Shown here piece by piece: positions 1-12,700 of a stretch of 64,000 bases of DNA. Where the stretch lies: contig JAQMWT010000670.1 in assembly GCA_029834535.1 (NCBI GenBank), positions 186,001-250,000 of the forward strand, in the 5' to 3' direction. The stretch is from Chrysophaeum taylorii. Its lineage: Eukaryota; Sar; Pelagophyceae; Pelagomonadales; Pelagomonadaceae. A model generated the notes under the pieces. That model was not told where the DNA came from and made no database searches. It saw only the letters and a list, made by a program, of their open reading frames with translations. The position numbers and the translations under genes were made by a program. How positions within the stretch are numbered: the stretch's first letter is position 1; every line of letters starts with the position of its first letter.

Positions 1-35
1 GGGGGAAAAAAAAAAGGCGTCTTTGTCTTTGTCAG

Positions 36-2690
36 CTAGGAGGTGGTCGCCGCCGCTGGGGGGGCAGGACCACCACCACCACCACCACCAGCACCAGCAC
101 CAGCACCACCCCCTCGTAGCAAGCGGAAGCCGGCGGGAGTGAGGGGGGCGAAGCGGGACGGGAGGGTGGTCGAGAGCGCGGGGCCGTCGGGCATGGCGTT
201 GACGACGTCCTGGAGGAGACGCTTGGTCTGGGCAACCAGGGTGGTGCGGCGCTGGGAGATAATCAAGGTGGAGGCCACCGCCGGATGGCGGGAGACGAGG
301 GACAAGAGAACAGCCTGGGTGTCGGTGCCGAACTCGGCGACGAGGTGTTCGAGGGCATACCTCGGAAAGTCGGGGGGGTTGGCGGCGACGACGTCCGCGA
401 TAACCCGCAGGATCTCGAGCCTGTCGGCGACCGCCGCCGGGTCGCGGAGGCCCGATGCGCCGTGGGGAAAGAAGTAGTGGAGGATCTTGTTCTGGTCGCG
501 AAGCAGGTTCTGAGCCGCCGCGTCGGCGTCGGAAAAAACGGCCGACGAGCGGAGGAGGCCGTCGACGTAAGAGACGACGAGACGCTCGAAGGCCGCGCGC
601 GAGACCTTTGTAACCAGGACCTCTGGCAGCCATTCTCTGAAATCAGCGAGATACTCGTCGATCGTCTCGAGGGCGACGTCGACCGCGTCGGGTTGGTCGG
701 GGTCGCGGTTTTGCCAGGCCGCGGAGCCCGGGGCTTCGTGCGACAAGGTCTCCCGGAGGTCGAGGAAGGGGACGGCCGCCGCTGCCTCGCAGGCTCGCAC
801 GGCCAGGTCGCCGTAGTCGGCGACGACGTCCTTCAGGACGCTCTGGACCGACTGGAGACTAACCCCTCGGTCGAGCTCCGACAAAAACACGTCCTCGCAC
901 CTTTCTTGGACGCGGAGCGAGTCGTTCGCGATGGCGCAGAGCTGCTCGACCTTGAGGATGATGGCTCCACTGCTGCTGCCGCCGCCGCCAGAGATCTCCG
1001 CGGTCTTCTCAACATCATCATCATCGTCCGCACCACGAAAGCTCATAGACTCCTCGTCGAAGGAAAACGCGAGGCCGCGCAGCACGACGTCCGAGATGGC
1101 GTCGACGCACGCGTCAACCTTATCCAGACTCCGGGCCGCGTCGGCGCGGAGCTCCTCGAGACACCGGAGGCTCACCGTGGCAACGTGCTGGTTCGCGTTC
1201 GAATTGGCCTTGGCGGCGCGCGCCGCGTGTTCTTTCGCGACCGCGATCTGCGTCGAGACGACGAGAAACATATCTTCGGGCCGCGTCGTCAGCCACTGTC
1301 CGTCGGCGGCTTGTCTCAAGGTCGCCTCGCGCGTCCGGATCGACGCGAACCAGCCCTCGACCTGCGCGGTGATGCGGTCCAGGTACGCGCGCATCATCTT
1401 CTCGCCGGCCGCCCGAAAGCTCTCGGATTTGCCGCGCGGGCGGAGCGCGACGCGACCGTGTTCGACGACGGCGGCGGCGTCGTCGTCTTCCCCCCCCCCC
1501 GGAGGATCGAGCTGGTCGATGACGGCGTTGTAGTAGTCGAGCCACTCGGCAACCTCGATGAGGTCCGCGACCTCGAGGTCCGTCGTTTTTCCCCAGAGCG
1601 GCGAGAGCTGGCGGTGGACGTGAGTTTCGTAAGCCGCGCGGACCAACCTCACGAGGTTCCACGAGTCGGGAACGCACGGAGCTGCCCGTTTCCGGGTCGC
1701 GTCGAGGTCCGCGACCAGCTTCGTCGCAGCTCCCAGAAGCGCCGAGGTCTGGGAGTAGTCCTCGTCCGCGAACCGCAGATGATGCTCGGCGAAGAGCTCG
1801 GCCGCGCGACGGCGAGCCGCGTCGTATAGCTTCGCGAGAGCGTCGTCGCGGCTCGCCGCGCCCGCCGGCGAGGCGCGCAGCTTTTCGACCGCCGCCGCGG
1901 GCTCCTCGCCAAACCGCAAAGCGTCGCGCGTCGCGTCCGCCACCAACCGCGTCTGCAGAAGCTCGTGCATCTCCACGACTTCGGCGCACGCGACGAGGTG
2001 CGTCGCTTCGCGACTCGCGAGCGATTCGGTCGAGTTCAACGTCGCGTGCAACACCGAAAAAACTTCCGCCACCAGCCGCGAGACGTCGGCAAAGTGCGAC
2101 CCCAATATCTTCGCGAGAGCGCCGAGCTCGGCGTTCTTCTTCGATTCCCCGATTCTCGCGCGATGCGAAGCGACGCAAACTTCGCGGTTCAGAGCTAACC
2201 GCCATATCTCCAGCTCCATCGACCGCTTGTATACCTCCTTCAAGTACCGGTGCGGCGCGGCCGCCAACAATTGCCGCAGACTCCTGCACCGCGTCGGGAT
2301 CGACGAGTAAAAGTCGATCTGCACGAGCAAGCTCCTCAGATTCCGAATAGCCGCGCGCGCTTCCTCCAACTCGGACCGCGGAAACTCTATCACGAGCCTC
2401 TTCGCCTCGCTCGATGCCACCCGGAGCGCCTCGAACTCCTTGTCGATGCGACCCGCCACCTCGGCGGCGTCCCCGATCTTCTCGATCGCGATCCGAACCC
2501 CGACCTTGCGCGTCTCCAGACAGACGCGAATTCGCCTCTCGGCAAGCCGTTTTCGGCCTTCGTACTCGTCCCGCAGCTCCTCCATCGCCTCGAGCGTCAG
2601 CACGCCCTTCTCCACCCGTCGCAATATGCTGGCGCGCGCGCGCTCGCGACCACGCTGCTGCAGCAGCGCCATTCGCTTCCGGGCCTCCAT
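36..2690 (-). CDS. SEC6: Exocyst complex subunit Sec6 (EXOC3-like), single exon
   Basis: An uninterrupted 884-residue reading frame. It is helical and rich in Leu, Ala, Arg and Glu throughout, as in exocyst CATCHR subunits, and its length is close to that of Sec6 proteins (about 750 residues). Sec6-like landmarks seen are a basic coiled-coil N terminus (residues 1-130), a WLDYYN segment near residue 383 and a RPEDMFLVVSTQ segment near residue 472. Sec6 is a core subunit of the octameric complex that tethers secretory vesicles to the plasma membrane. The start is the first ATG, after an A-rich leader. Two oddities look like lineage expansions: an Asp-rich then Gly/Ser-rich insert near residue 555, and a C-terminal Gly/Ala/Pro tail encoded by CCA/GCA repeats (about 71-111). 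Assignment is by motif recognition only. Confidence 0.78.
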   Translation of the reverse strand: MEARKRMALLQQRGRERARASILRRVEKGVLTLEAMEELRDEYEGRKRLAERRIRVCLETRKVGVRIAIEKIGDAAEVAGRIDKEFEALRVASSEAKRLVIEFPRSELEEARAAIRNLRSLLVQIDFYSSIPTRCRSLRQLLAAAPHRYLKEVYKRSMELEIWRLALNREVCVASHRARIGESKKNAELGALAKILGSHFADVSRLVAEVFSVLHATLNSTESLASREATHLVACAEVVEMHELLQTRLVADATRDALRFGEEPAAAVEKLRASPAGAASRDDALAKLYDAARRRAAELFAEHHLRFADEDYSQTSALLGAATKLVADLDATRKRAAPCVPDSWNLVRLVRAAYETHVHRQLSPLWGKTTDLEVADLIEVAEWLDYYNAVIDQLDPPGGGEDDDAAAVVEHGRVALRPRGKSESFRAAGEKMMRAYLDRITAQVEGWFASIRTREATLRQAADGQWLTTRPEDMFLVVSTQIAVAKEHAARAAKANSNANQHVATVSLRCLEELRADAARSLDKVDACVDAISDVVLRGLAFSFDEESMSFRGADDDDDVEKTAEISGGGGSSSGAIILKVEQLCAIANDSLRVQERCEDVFLSELDRGVSLQSVQSVLKDVVADYGDLAVRACEAAAAVPFLDLRETLSHEAPGSAAWQNRDPDQPDAVDVALETIDEYLADFREWLPEVLVTKVSRAAFERLVVSYVDGLLRSSAVFSDADAAAQNLLRDQNKILHYFFPHGASGLRDPAAVADRLEILRVIADVVAANPPDFPRYALEHLVAEFGTDTQAVLLSLVSRHPAVASTLIISQRRTTLVAQTKRLLQDVVNAMPDGPALSTTLPSRFAPLTPAGFRLLRGGGAGAGAGGGGGGGPAPPAAATTS

Positions 2691-3120
2691 TTTTTTTTTT
2701 TTTATTCGCCGCCTTCTTCGACGATACGTTAATTAATTAATAAATAAGTAAATAAGGTATTAAATAAATAAATAAATAAACCCTGGTTGGTCCCGACGAC
2801 GAGTTTCGTGAGCGAGACCGTATGCTGCCCAAGCAGGCGACATCATGGCATGGCGACCCCAGCGCTGGTGCTCATGCGTGTCCTCCGCGGCGGCCCTAAG
2901 CTACGACGCCAATCGGCATAGGGAAAAGTCCCGAGCTCCCTGCGGTTATCGTCGATTTACCTGCTTGTGAATGAAGAAGCCTAGTAGGGCGCTCGACTCT
3001 GGAGATAATGAGCTTTCGTCTCGGTTTGCACTTGTATGTGTGCGTGTAATCCTATGATGAAAACCAAGACTTCCCGAGTGCTCACACTCGCACTCCCCCA
3101 GCAGTCGACTCGACTCGACC
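2691..3120. other. Intergenic spacer upstream of SEC6
   Basis: No coding feature is supported. The segment next to the SEC6 start is A/T-rich and presumably holds its promoter, although no clear core element can be named. The rest is unremarkable. Confidence 0.5.
2729..2779. repeat. (AAAT)n-type microsatellite
   Basis: An imperfect run of TTAA/AAAT tetranucleotides about 50 bp long, lying 40 bp upstream of the SEC6 start codon. Confidence 0.85.
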
Positions 3121-6100
3121 TTTTTTGAGACTTGCGGCTCGACAACCGTATGCGCGCTTGGTGCGGCGTCTGGAAACTATCTCCATCGCCCCCTTAAGTC
3201 CGAGGTCACCATCGTCGGCAAGGCAACATCAGCGCCGCCTTCCGCGGCCGCCACACACCCGACCCTGCATCCCACGTCCCCCGGATCTTGTTTCGGGCAC
3301 CTACGACTGTCGCCGCCGCCCTGTTTCCTCCTACGCGGGCCACGCCTCGTTATGCGCGTGATATCTGCTGTGGTACTATATCGCCCATCGATCATCTCTA
3401 CGTGGCCAGCGACGGATCCGTATCCAAAGGTCAGGGCGGAGCTGCCGTGGCCATTTTCGATCCTGTCGCCCCTGGAACTCTATCCGCGTATCTTGCTGAG
3501 GTCGTTGCCAGAATCTATGCCGCACGAACTACACGTGTGGGAGGTACCCGTACGGTGTCCTTGACAATAAATTCGCCGTGCTTGAACATTCTGGCCTCTC
3601 GCAGCGCGTGCCAGTCACATCCAGCGATATGTCGGATGAGATTGCGCACTTCGCTCCACGCTTGACGGCACGTTTTTTTGGTTCGTTTGACCTCGACGAG
3701 GGGGTGCGAGGCCACCCGGAACGTCGTCGCTAATCTTCTTCCTAGTTCACCTTTGCCGACTCCCTCCAACATCTTGCTGATATCAATATGCGTTGTGGCG
3801 CGTGTGTGTGGATGACCCTTCTCGTTTCTTTTGCAAAGGCCGACGTTGGTTTGTCGCCTTCCAGCGGCGCCGTCCCGTCTGTTTGGCGGGGTTTGCTCCG
3901 CTTTGCTGACGCAGCTTGGCATTGTGTGCGCCTTCGTGCATTGCAGGTTAAGTTCCTCATAGCGCACTTAGCCACCCGACAGCGCTCTGCTGCCTGGGGA
4001 TTTGTTGTCCCTTATCACGCGTCGCTGTTGTCGCCACCCTCGTTCTTCCGAGTCGCTTCACCATCTTCTGACTAGATCCCACTGTGACGACGGCGAGACA
4101 GAGTTATGTGGCTACTCTCTGCTGCTCCATCCTCTCGTACTCGCCAGCTTGACTTTAAAGGACAGGTTGACTTCCCGTCTCTCTGCTTCCCGCGCGTCCA
4201 TTACTTTTGATCAACAACCGCCGCGTTCGTCCGTCTTTCCCGTTGCATATGGCATCGACGCTGCTTATGACTTGGTGCGCGGTCGTTTGCCGGCGGAGCT
4301 TGTTGAAATCTTCGTTGCTTGTGACGTTGATGCTGATGACGTGTGGTTATCTCGTGTTCTCGCGACATTTGGCTGCCTCGCCCGGACCAAATTTCACTCC
4401 TTGTCTTGCTCCTTTCTTCCTACCTTTGCGTTCTTGCTTCATGCTTTTCCTTTGTATTCATGCGGCGTCCTTGTTTCGATGTTTGTGACCCGCTTGTTTT
4501 CATGGTGGAGCGTACCTCCTCACACAGCGTGATTGTATGCCTCCGCCTTGGCGCGCGTATCCAACTCGACGCCTTTGGCACTAACTATCATGCTCGATCT
4601 TTTCGCCCGCGCGGCTTATTCGACTGTTCCTCTAACTTACTTCTCATCTCTCGCTGCCGCTTACAGTCTTCGCCCCTCCGATGGCATTGCACTCTTGATG
4701 AGGCCGCCATCCCAAACAAGTTTATTATCGCACGGCTCACCATATTATTTACGATCGTGCGTATACTGAAGCCACGCTCCAATTCAAGCCTCTTCGTCTC
4801 GTGACAGACTTCGGTCGCCTTCAGGACAACCCCCGCAACCGCACACGCGACCTTTACCGCCGTCCACGCTGTCGACACCGACGACGAAGAACCACCGCCT
4901 GACGACCCTCCTCCTCGAGACGAGGAGGTATCGTTTACGTCTTCGCGGCTGACCTTCGCTCAGAACGCTGAAGACCAACAACTTCTCCAGGAGCTCCAAT
5001 CGTCAGAAGTCCGCCCGACGCCGAGGTTTTTCAAGCCTAGGAAACGTCTGTCTCCAAAGTCGTCGTCCTATTTATTGTCAGCGACAACCCTCGGGTGGCG
5101 GTGGGTCCTACCGCTCGCGCGCGAAGGCCTTAGGCATGCCGCCTTTCTTTTTGGAGGCCGCTGCAACGCCTTCCCTCATTCGCATCTTCGAGACTACGTC
5201 GTGGGCAATGAAAGCCAGCGCTTCACTTCGGCCCTTTTTTGATGAGAAACGTCTCTCAACTTTGGGCCGAAACTTCGCTCCTCCTGGCAACACTTTACCG
5301 CGATCCCCACTTCTGCCACCGAACGACACCCCAATGGATGGCACCTCGCGGTCCCTGCCGACGCGGCCGGGATGACCCTCCACCCACACCTTCTCCGCCA
5401 TCCACCGCCTTAAGCACGCCGCCACGGCCCAAAGTCGGCGCGACCGAGCGCACTCTCCTTTCAACACCTCTCGCCCTCCGCCTTCTTCTGCAGCACAAAC
5501 TTGATCTCGCGCATTCTCACCACTCCCAAGCGTTGGTACTCGAGGAGTGGAGAAGCGCCGTTTTTTGCAACTACTTTTGGGCAACCAACTCTCGCTGCTT
5601 ACAGGTGGAAGGAAGATTTCCCGCCGCCCGACGCGATCGATATTACGGTTACGGCCACAACTTCAATGGCGCTCAACAGTCCGGTCCTCTATACAATAGC
5701 CGACCTCTTCGCGGAGGCGCGCATCCCGAGACGAGATGGCCCCTGCCCTGCCGCTCGATAGTCGGTGTCGCAGCCGTAATCACTTGCGCGGTTGGTCGGG
5801 AAAATGCGCGCGGGCTTCCTTCCTTCCTTCCTTCAACAATAAAAAAATGACTCGCAATGAACGCCGATCTCCACAAGACGGGATGCTTGCTTGGTCCCGG
5901 CGGCCTTCTGCCAACCCAACGGACGCCATGCTGTCGACCGCCCTCGCTTTTTTGCGCGCGCCTCAATACGCTCGTCGCGTACGCGACCTGGACACGCGCG
6001 AGCCGGCCTGCCTGGCAACAATGGCGCCCTTGGACCTGTAAAACTGTGGTTTGAAGGCTACGGTGGTTGTCGAGGCTTCGTGGGGTTGACGAATGTGGCA

Positions 6101-6550
6101 CTTCGCTTCGCGACCTCGTACGACCCACCACTCGTTGCTCGGTGCTTAGCTGATCGTGATTGGCGACAGATGGGTGTTTGCAACGTCATCGACGCATACT
6201 TTGGCGAAGCGCCTCTAATCCGTACTACGCTCAGCATCACCATCCATATTGGCCGTGTCCGCGCACTCCTCGCCACGCGTCCCTTTCGCTGTGTACGCGA
6301 TGGGTGCTGCGCGTCGCACGCGCGCTGAGAGCCGGGGCTCTTCTCCATTGGTCTATGGTCGGCGCTCCAGCGATGGGCTCTGAGCCCTCGGCTTCCTCGC
6401 CCTTCCAGCCCATCTCCAATTCCGGCACCCTCTCCTTCCTTGCCCATCTTCGCGTTTATGTTCCACATCTTGCATTCTCGTTTGGCTTCTCAGCACACCA
6501 CAACATAAGTCCTCTTTTGACCAGTGTAAGTCCCCCATCACCCCCCGTCG
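3121..6550 (+). pseudogene. Decayed coding-like region, possible retroelement relic
   Basis: Several protein-like stretches can be read on the + strand but none forms a long frame. At 3394-3480 there is a segment with the look of an RNase H start (ASDGSVSKGQGGAAVAIF). At 3870-3960 there is a Trp-rich stretch (SVWRGLLRFADAAWHCVRL) and at 4235-4400 a stretch beginning YGIDAAYDLVRGRLP. They sit in different frames separated by stops, which fits an old, mutated transposon or gene. No reverse transcriptase, integrase or terminal repeats could be recognised, so the family is unknown. The RNase H reading is a weak inference. Confidence 0.3.
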
Positions 6551-7396
6551 TCACGTTACATTTTTTTTTTTCAACTTACAAGAAATCCGAACGCAGAAGA
6601 GGGAGGCGCAACCAGAAGTGCGGCGAAGCAGAAGATATACGAAGAAAGCAGCGGGAGAAAAGGAGGCCAACCCAGAAAAGAAGCAACGAGCGCTTCGAAG
6701 CAGTACGATCGTCCCCAAAAACAAGATGCGAGGTGGCCGGCCAAATGTGACTGTCTTGATAACACGGACAAGTGAACCACAAGTCATCAGCATTAAGACA
6801 ATAAAAATCCAAAAGCGTCAGTGCCATCGGCAAGGGGAGGAGCAGCAAAACGTCGCCCCGGTACAACCAACATCTCGAGCACATAACGGACAAAATATTA
6901 CTCACAAGATTGTGAGGCGAGTCATCCGAACTATACCAGGGTGGTGACAACCTCCTTGCTCACGGTTCAGCACCGCGGTGTTAGTAGAGCGCGACGCCCC
7001 CTAGAAACTATCTCTGAGCGCCTAACCAGATTTGGCCTTTATGACCTCTTGATGCGATGCGGGGAGCCACTCTGTGCTGTCGCTGATGTCAATGGCATGG
7101 TGTCGACCACGACAACCTCGTTGAGGTCGACGTCGCCAGATTCGCGCACCATGGGCACACTCAAAACTACATTTGGGATGTAAAGTGTTAAGTTGTCTAG
7201 ACTTGACGCCAGGTTGCCTAAAGAGCTTTTTTTTTTCAGAGCAGGGGAGAGCTTATCGGACAAAGAGGAAGGAGTGAGAGGCAGCAGTCGCTTGAAACGG
7301 GGGGTCGAAAAGACTTGGTGAATAAAAGAAGAAAGAAAAAGGACCTATATACCACGCGAAGGAAGGAAGGAGCATCGTAGGACGGGGAGAGAGCTT
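6551..7396. other. Non-coding stretch downstream of the receptor gene
   Basis: Contains short homopolymers (T-run near 6561, T-run near 7228) and small open frames on both strands, none recognisable. The best small candidate is a 74-codon minus-strand frame at 7039-7263 that begins with ATG, but nothing supports its expression. The last part (7265-7396) is purine-rich and is the 3' flank of the receptor-like gene. Confidence 0.4.
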
Positions 7397-9700
7397 TCAA
7401 CCTTCGGGGTGAATCAACCCAAAGCCAACGGATTCACCCCGGAGCAAAGCTGCGTTTCGTTCATTTTCTGTCTCGTCGGTGTATTCTTCAACTAAAAGAT
7501 CGTCGAAGTCATCTTCAACCTGCAAATTTTCAAATTTTTCTTCGTCCACAACTGGATCCCCCGAGCGTACCTCATCCACCACCTCAAGGCCAATCTCGGT
7601 GTACTGCGAACAGACTGTCGCGTCATTCTGTGCCGCGTCGTCGCCATCACTCCCCGTCGCGCGTACGAGCTTCGTCATGTCGATCGAGGCGGGCGAGTTG
7701 ATCTGCTCGAGTTGATCGTCGTCGTCCTCCTCCTTCTTCTTCTTCTTGAAAAAGTTGTGAACCGCATCGTAGCCAAATACATCCAACGTTATGTACCACA
7801 CAGCGAAGAGAAAACTCGACGAGTACAAGAGAATGAGCGTGGCACCAAATACTGTACTATCGAAGATGCCTTGCTTGTGGCCCATCTCGTTCGAGGCGTA
7901 GCTGCGCGACGCTGGACGCAACAACGTATAGCAAGTCGACGCACACAATCAAGGCCGCGAAATACCTGGAAATGAAGTCACGCGTCTGACGAGATGAGAT
8001 TCCGACAATCACCAACGATAGCAGGGACGGGAAATGACTATGCATTGCGCGCTTCTACAATTTCAGACGCGGGGCGAGGGACAAGATGACCGCTTGCGTT
8101 TGAGCGACCTCGGAGACCATGTCGTCCGAGTCGATGATATATGGCGCTTCCACGAGATATATTCTATAGAGTATCGCGGCCGACAACAACCCGACGTAGA
8201 TCTGGGACGGCGATCCCGGGTGAAGCATGCCCAACACTCCGGTGAGAAAGATGCGGCGGCCGAGCTCGATCAGCGGAAAGAACATGCACCGAGGTTCATA
8301 CCTGCGTGCGTCAAAAAATCGGTCGGCAGCATATCAAGCGGTAGCACTCACTCTTCATACAGAAACTCGAGCCACTTTATTGATTCGTTTTTCTCGCGGA
8401 TGTCAATCTTCTTCCTTTGGTCGACGCTATCGAAGAATCTTCTCCGGTCAGATTCGAAACCTAGCGACGAGGCGTAGCGCTCATCCGCGGAATGCGCTTC
8501 GTCTATCTTCGGATTGATTTCGTGTCGATAGCGCCAGAGTAACACGGCAAAGCCCAAAGGTACCCCTAGGATAATATGCGCATAGACTGATGATAAACGG
8601 CTTTTTCTCTTACCCACTGGCCACACGAAGATCATCAGCAGAACTAGCTTGAGGTTGCTAGTGTACCGTTCTCCAGCACAACGTAGGTCTGGATCTATGA
8701 GAAGCGCGTCGAGCGCGGTTTTTCCCGCGCCGCGGTCAAACTTGCGACCTGATGGCGAAGGTTCGCGATATAGTAGAAGCCTCAACACGAGAACACTCGA
8801 CCGTACAGCCAAAATATCGGAACCTGAGATTAAGAAGCTTTCATCCACACGCGTTTTGCTTTTAAAGTGCAGAAAACACCACACAACCACACTGCCAAAC
8901 TTTTTCCGAAAGCACGAACTCTGATCGGCACGTGTAGGACGAGCAACCAGGAAGGCATATGTAAAGCAGCAGCAAGAGAGCGTAAAATGACCGTTCGTTG
9001 ATGCGACCACGCTCCGCCTCATTCGGGCGCGACACGACAATATACAGCGCCACGAAAGCCGCCCCGATCCCCGCCAGAAAAATGGGTGCAATCGTCGCAA
9101 ACAAGAATTTGCTGTAATACGTCGTATGAACCCAGCAATCAGTCGACGCCTGCGCGGAAACCAGACCTCAGCAGTCGAGCGCGTCCTTTCGTCGTCAGCG
9201 GACGCCGGTCCTCGCAATGCTCGAGAGATCCAAATTTAGGAAATTGAGCGCACGAAGCCAACCCATAGTGACAGGAGGGAACCTCAAAGTTGGCAGCACC
9301 CACGTTATCGATGACGCTATTTGATAGGCGGCAATGACGATCTTCAGTTTCACGAGTACCGATTTCCAAAACTTTTCGCGCCGCTCCTCAGCTTCAGGAT
9401 CATCCTCCTCCTCCTCACTCTGAACACTCGATATCCGACGGCGTCCCATTTCGCAGACTTGCTCGGCCATATCTTTACCGCTGAGCCTCCCGGTGCAGTC
9501 CGCGCCAACAGTATCCTTGAGTGTTTTGGTTACAGTTTCGATGCCAAACCGCACAGACAGTGCACCGATGAACAACACGATAGACGCCACGACGATGACG
9601 CAAATTGCAATGATTTTTCCGGGTGACACGCGAGTTGAGCATGCGACGCAGCGATTCCTAGCCAAATCCAAATAATGGTCTTCTTCGCACGCACCTAATT
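7397..9700 (-). CDS. Receptor-like gene: C-terminal multi-membrane domain and acidic tail (several exons)
   Basis: A first membrane helix lies at 9540-9620 (IIAICVIVVASIVLFIGAL). It is followed by an intracellular charged loop (SVQSEEEEDDPEAEERREKF) and KIVIAAYQIASSITWVLP (9300-9350). Further helices lie at 9010-9100, 8570-8640 (LVLLMIFVWPVG), 8055-8285 (IFLTGVLGMLHPGSPSQIYVG) and 7800-7880. The stop is at 7397, after a roughly 110-residue tail with KKKKK, DDDD and many Glu/Asp. The order of motifs matches the conserved end of large stramenopile cell-surface proteins. Confidence 0.7.
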
Positions 9701-12700
9701 TCAAAGTATCGATAAGAGTATCAAGAGTAGGACCCACCGCACAATGCGCCGTGGTGACCGCTGGCGCATTGCTCGTCGACATTAGGCCCCCCACGACACG
9801 CGCTGTCTAAGTTGCACTTGTAAACTTCCTCGCTCTCGCGCGCCGCTCGCCAGTAGCCCTTGGAGACGTACACGTTCTCGAGGTTGACAGGCTCGTCGCA
9901 CTCCATCCCGTCGCCGTCGCACTCGTCGCAGCAGTCGCGACACTGAGTTTCGCCCTTGCTTTTGTTCCAGATAGCCTCCCCAGTTGATTCCCAATATACG
10001 GTGTCAAAATAATATCCAGAGACGCCTGCAACAGCATGCGCTGCGTCATCGAAAGGTGACAACAGACAACAGCAGCAGCTCCGAGTTGGTTCCGAAACGT
10101 ACAGGCCAAACAGCGATAATTCCCTTTCGTCGTCGTAGTCAGTGGCGCCAGGCAGCGTTCGCAACTCGATTGCCCAACCTTGTTGTTGAAAAACGACATC
10201 TCGCACTTAGTGCCTGCGGAAACGTGGTGAGATGCGTGGCGAGTTTGTCTATTTGAATGGGGTGACGCCGATTTGTGCAATTAGTTGCTGCAGAGGCACT
10301 GAACGTGCCAATGGGACAAGGCAGCTCCGTGCTTGACCCCGTCTTGTTCACAAAAGATCCGGGCGAAGCGGGCCTACACCGCCGAGCGTCACGCGATTAT
10401 GAACGTTTTGCAAACTCGTTGCGCTTATGAGACGTGGACTCTGTAGCGGGCGTGCACGTCACCGAAGCCTTGTTTGGTTGATAAAAGCCGGTGGGGCCTG
10501 TCGCGCCTCGTGTCGCAGCTACAAAAGAGGCAGCAAGCGCTCACATAGCGTGCACTCGGTGGCACCGCCCACTGAGTATTTTCCTGGAGGACACGCGACC
10601 TCCCTGCTCGCATTCGTGACGATGTATCCGGGCAAACTCGTAGTGCACGAAATAGCCCCACTGACAGAAGAGTATGTTCCTACAGTGCGAGCGCTTGGGG
10701 TGAAAGAGACTGCAACGTTGCGCAAAGAATTCGCTCTCCTTCTACTCACCGCTGGGACATACATCGCAGTCCCTAGCGCCGGTCCTGCTACCAAATTTGC
10801 CGGGCGGACCTGTGTGCACACAGAGTTATTAAAGCCGCACCGAGGAAAAATGTGTACATTTGAGGCAGTCATTTTTATTATCGTGGAGAGATGCAGTTCG
10901 ACCATCGTCCTCAAGATAGCGGCCGACTGGACCTGCGCATTGTACCTAGTGAGTCCCACGACGCGACGATAGAAAGAATCCGTTCTCTGTTGGTGCTTAC
11001 ATTCATCACAAGATCCCGCACCAAGCAACGAAAATCGATCCAGGGTGAATTCAGAATACTTGCCACTCGGACCTGTGATAGGGCAAAGTCGACTCGGCTT
11101 CACCGTAGCACAACAACTCTGCGAGAGATGAGGACAAACAGAACAGCTCCCCGAGCACTTCGGGCAGTCACTACTTGATGACGAGCTAGAGCACTCATCG
11201 CCGCAGCTCGGATCTACATGCATCGAACCTCAACACTTGCGAAAAGACAACCTGACCGTTCTGATCAATCGTGCGCCCGTTGGCGTCCTGGTAGGACTCC
11301 GTATTGCCATGCTCAAGCCCGTCCGACGAGAATGTGCCTGACGATGGCCTGTCAACCACGGTGATTGTAGATGACCCAACCTGCCCCACAAGGATAGGTC
11401 CAGTAGCGCAGTGTCGTCGTCCCACAGACAGCTCCATGATCACTGCTGTCCCGGATAATATCCCCTAGAAAGTCCCCCATTGTTTCAGAGCCGTCGTCGT
11501 TTGCCAAGTAAAACAGCCTGTTTTGCCAACTCACACACACGTGCGCAAACTCTTCTTCGACTCTGCTTGAACGCGCATAACACACGTGTCGTCAATCTGG
11601 AATACTTCCGAAGCGCCAATCGTGTTCCGCGCAACATAGATGGTTCCTGTTTCCTGTGAAAATTTGTATGTGCGCGTGTATGATCGACTCTTCGCGAACC
11701 TGACATTTCAAAAAATCGCCCGAGAACCTCGCCGTGTTGTCAAAAAGAGTTGTCTTGTAGAGGGTCATCGTGCAGAGTTCTTGAAGGAGGACGCCCCCGC
11801 CATTAGTCTACAGCAAATCACCATATCGCAAGTGTTGCGAAAGGAAACCATCAAAACGAGGCACAACGCAAACTAGACAGGGACGGATGACGAAGACAGG
11901 ATACGACGAGTCCAGACGACACAAGATCTGTGGAGGGCTGACAAGACTCAAATCTTTGTGTCGTACCGCGAAGTTTGAGGCGAGGGTGCTTTCTAAAATG
12001 GTTAGCGTCGTGGAGTCCATCGCCATCACAACTCCGCCGTCCTGAAAGCAGTGCGTGAATTCACAATCGCTCAGCACGCAAAAAATGCTCGTGTTGCGTT
12101 TGGCACCGCCAACATGCATCGCCCTGCGTGTGTGGATCGTCAATGCCATCGTGACATCGCAGAGTAATTTGTTATCAAGAAAAAGCAGTAGAACAAAAAA
12201 GAACTATCATTCGGCGCTGCGGTAGTACCGCAGCATTAAATGTGAGCGTACTATCTACGATAACGAGAGTGCTCGCGCTCGAAGCAAACACGACGCCACC
12301 ATGCTGCGTGCAATTCCGAATCTCAGAGTTGGAAATATTCAGCTACATTATCATCAGGACGCTGTAAACGTGCCGAAAAGGCTGAATTATTCCACAGCAA
12401 AGAGCTTGTCATGGTGATCTGGCTCGCGTCTACGTAGAAGGCTCCTCCGGAGGTGCCAGCGTAGCACGAGCTGACTTCGCAGTTTGTAAGGTCGACACGC
12501 GAGCCGAACGTGGCAAGAACGCATCCTCCCCCAACAAAGGCAACACCATTTGTGAGGATGATGTTCGACAAAGACAACGTCGCGTTATGGATTCTAAAAA
12601 ACCTCGTTCGTTTTCCACCATCGAAGAGCGCCTTATCGTCGTCCGGGGCCGGACCTGCGCCAACAACACACATCGTCAATCCGAAATTCAATGAATCGAA

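Noticed and set aside
285-1829. Long + strand frame (514 codons) and a long frame on the minus strand overlapping SEC6
   Set aside because: High-GC shadow frames of the SEC6 coding sequence. Composition is Arg/Val-rich and no domain is recognisable.
3160-7020. Matching AAACTATCTC near 3172 and 7004 as a direct repeat flanking a 3.8-kb element
   Set aside because: Only about 10 bp shared, with no wider similarity or terminal structure.
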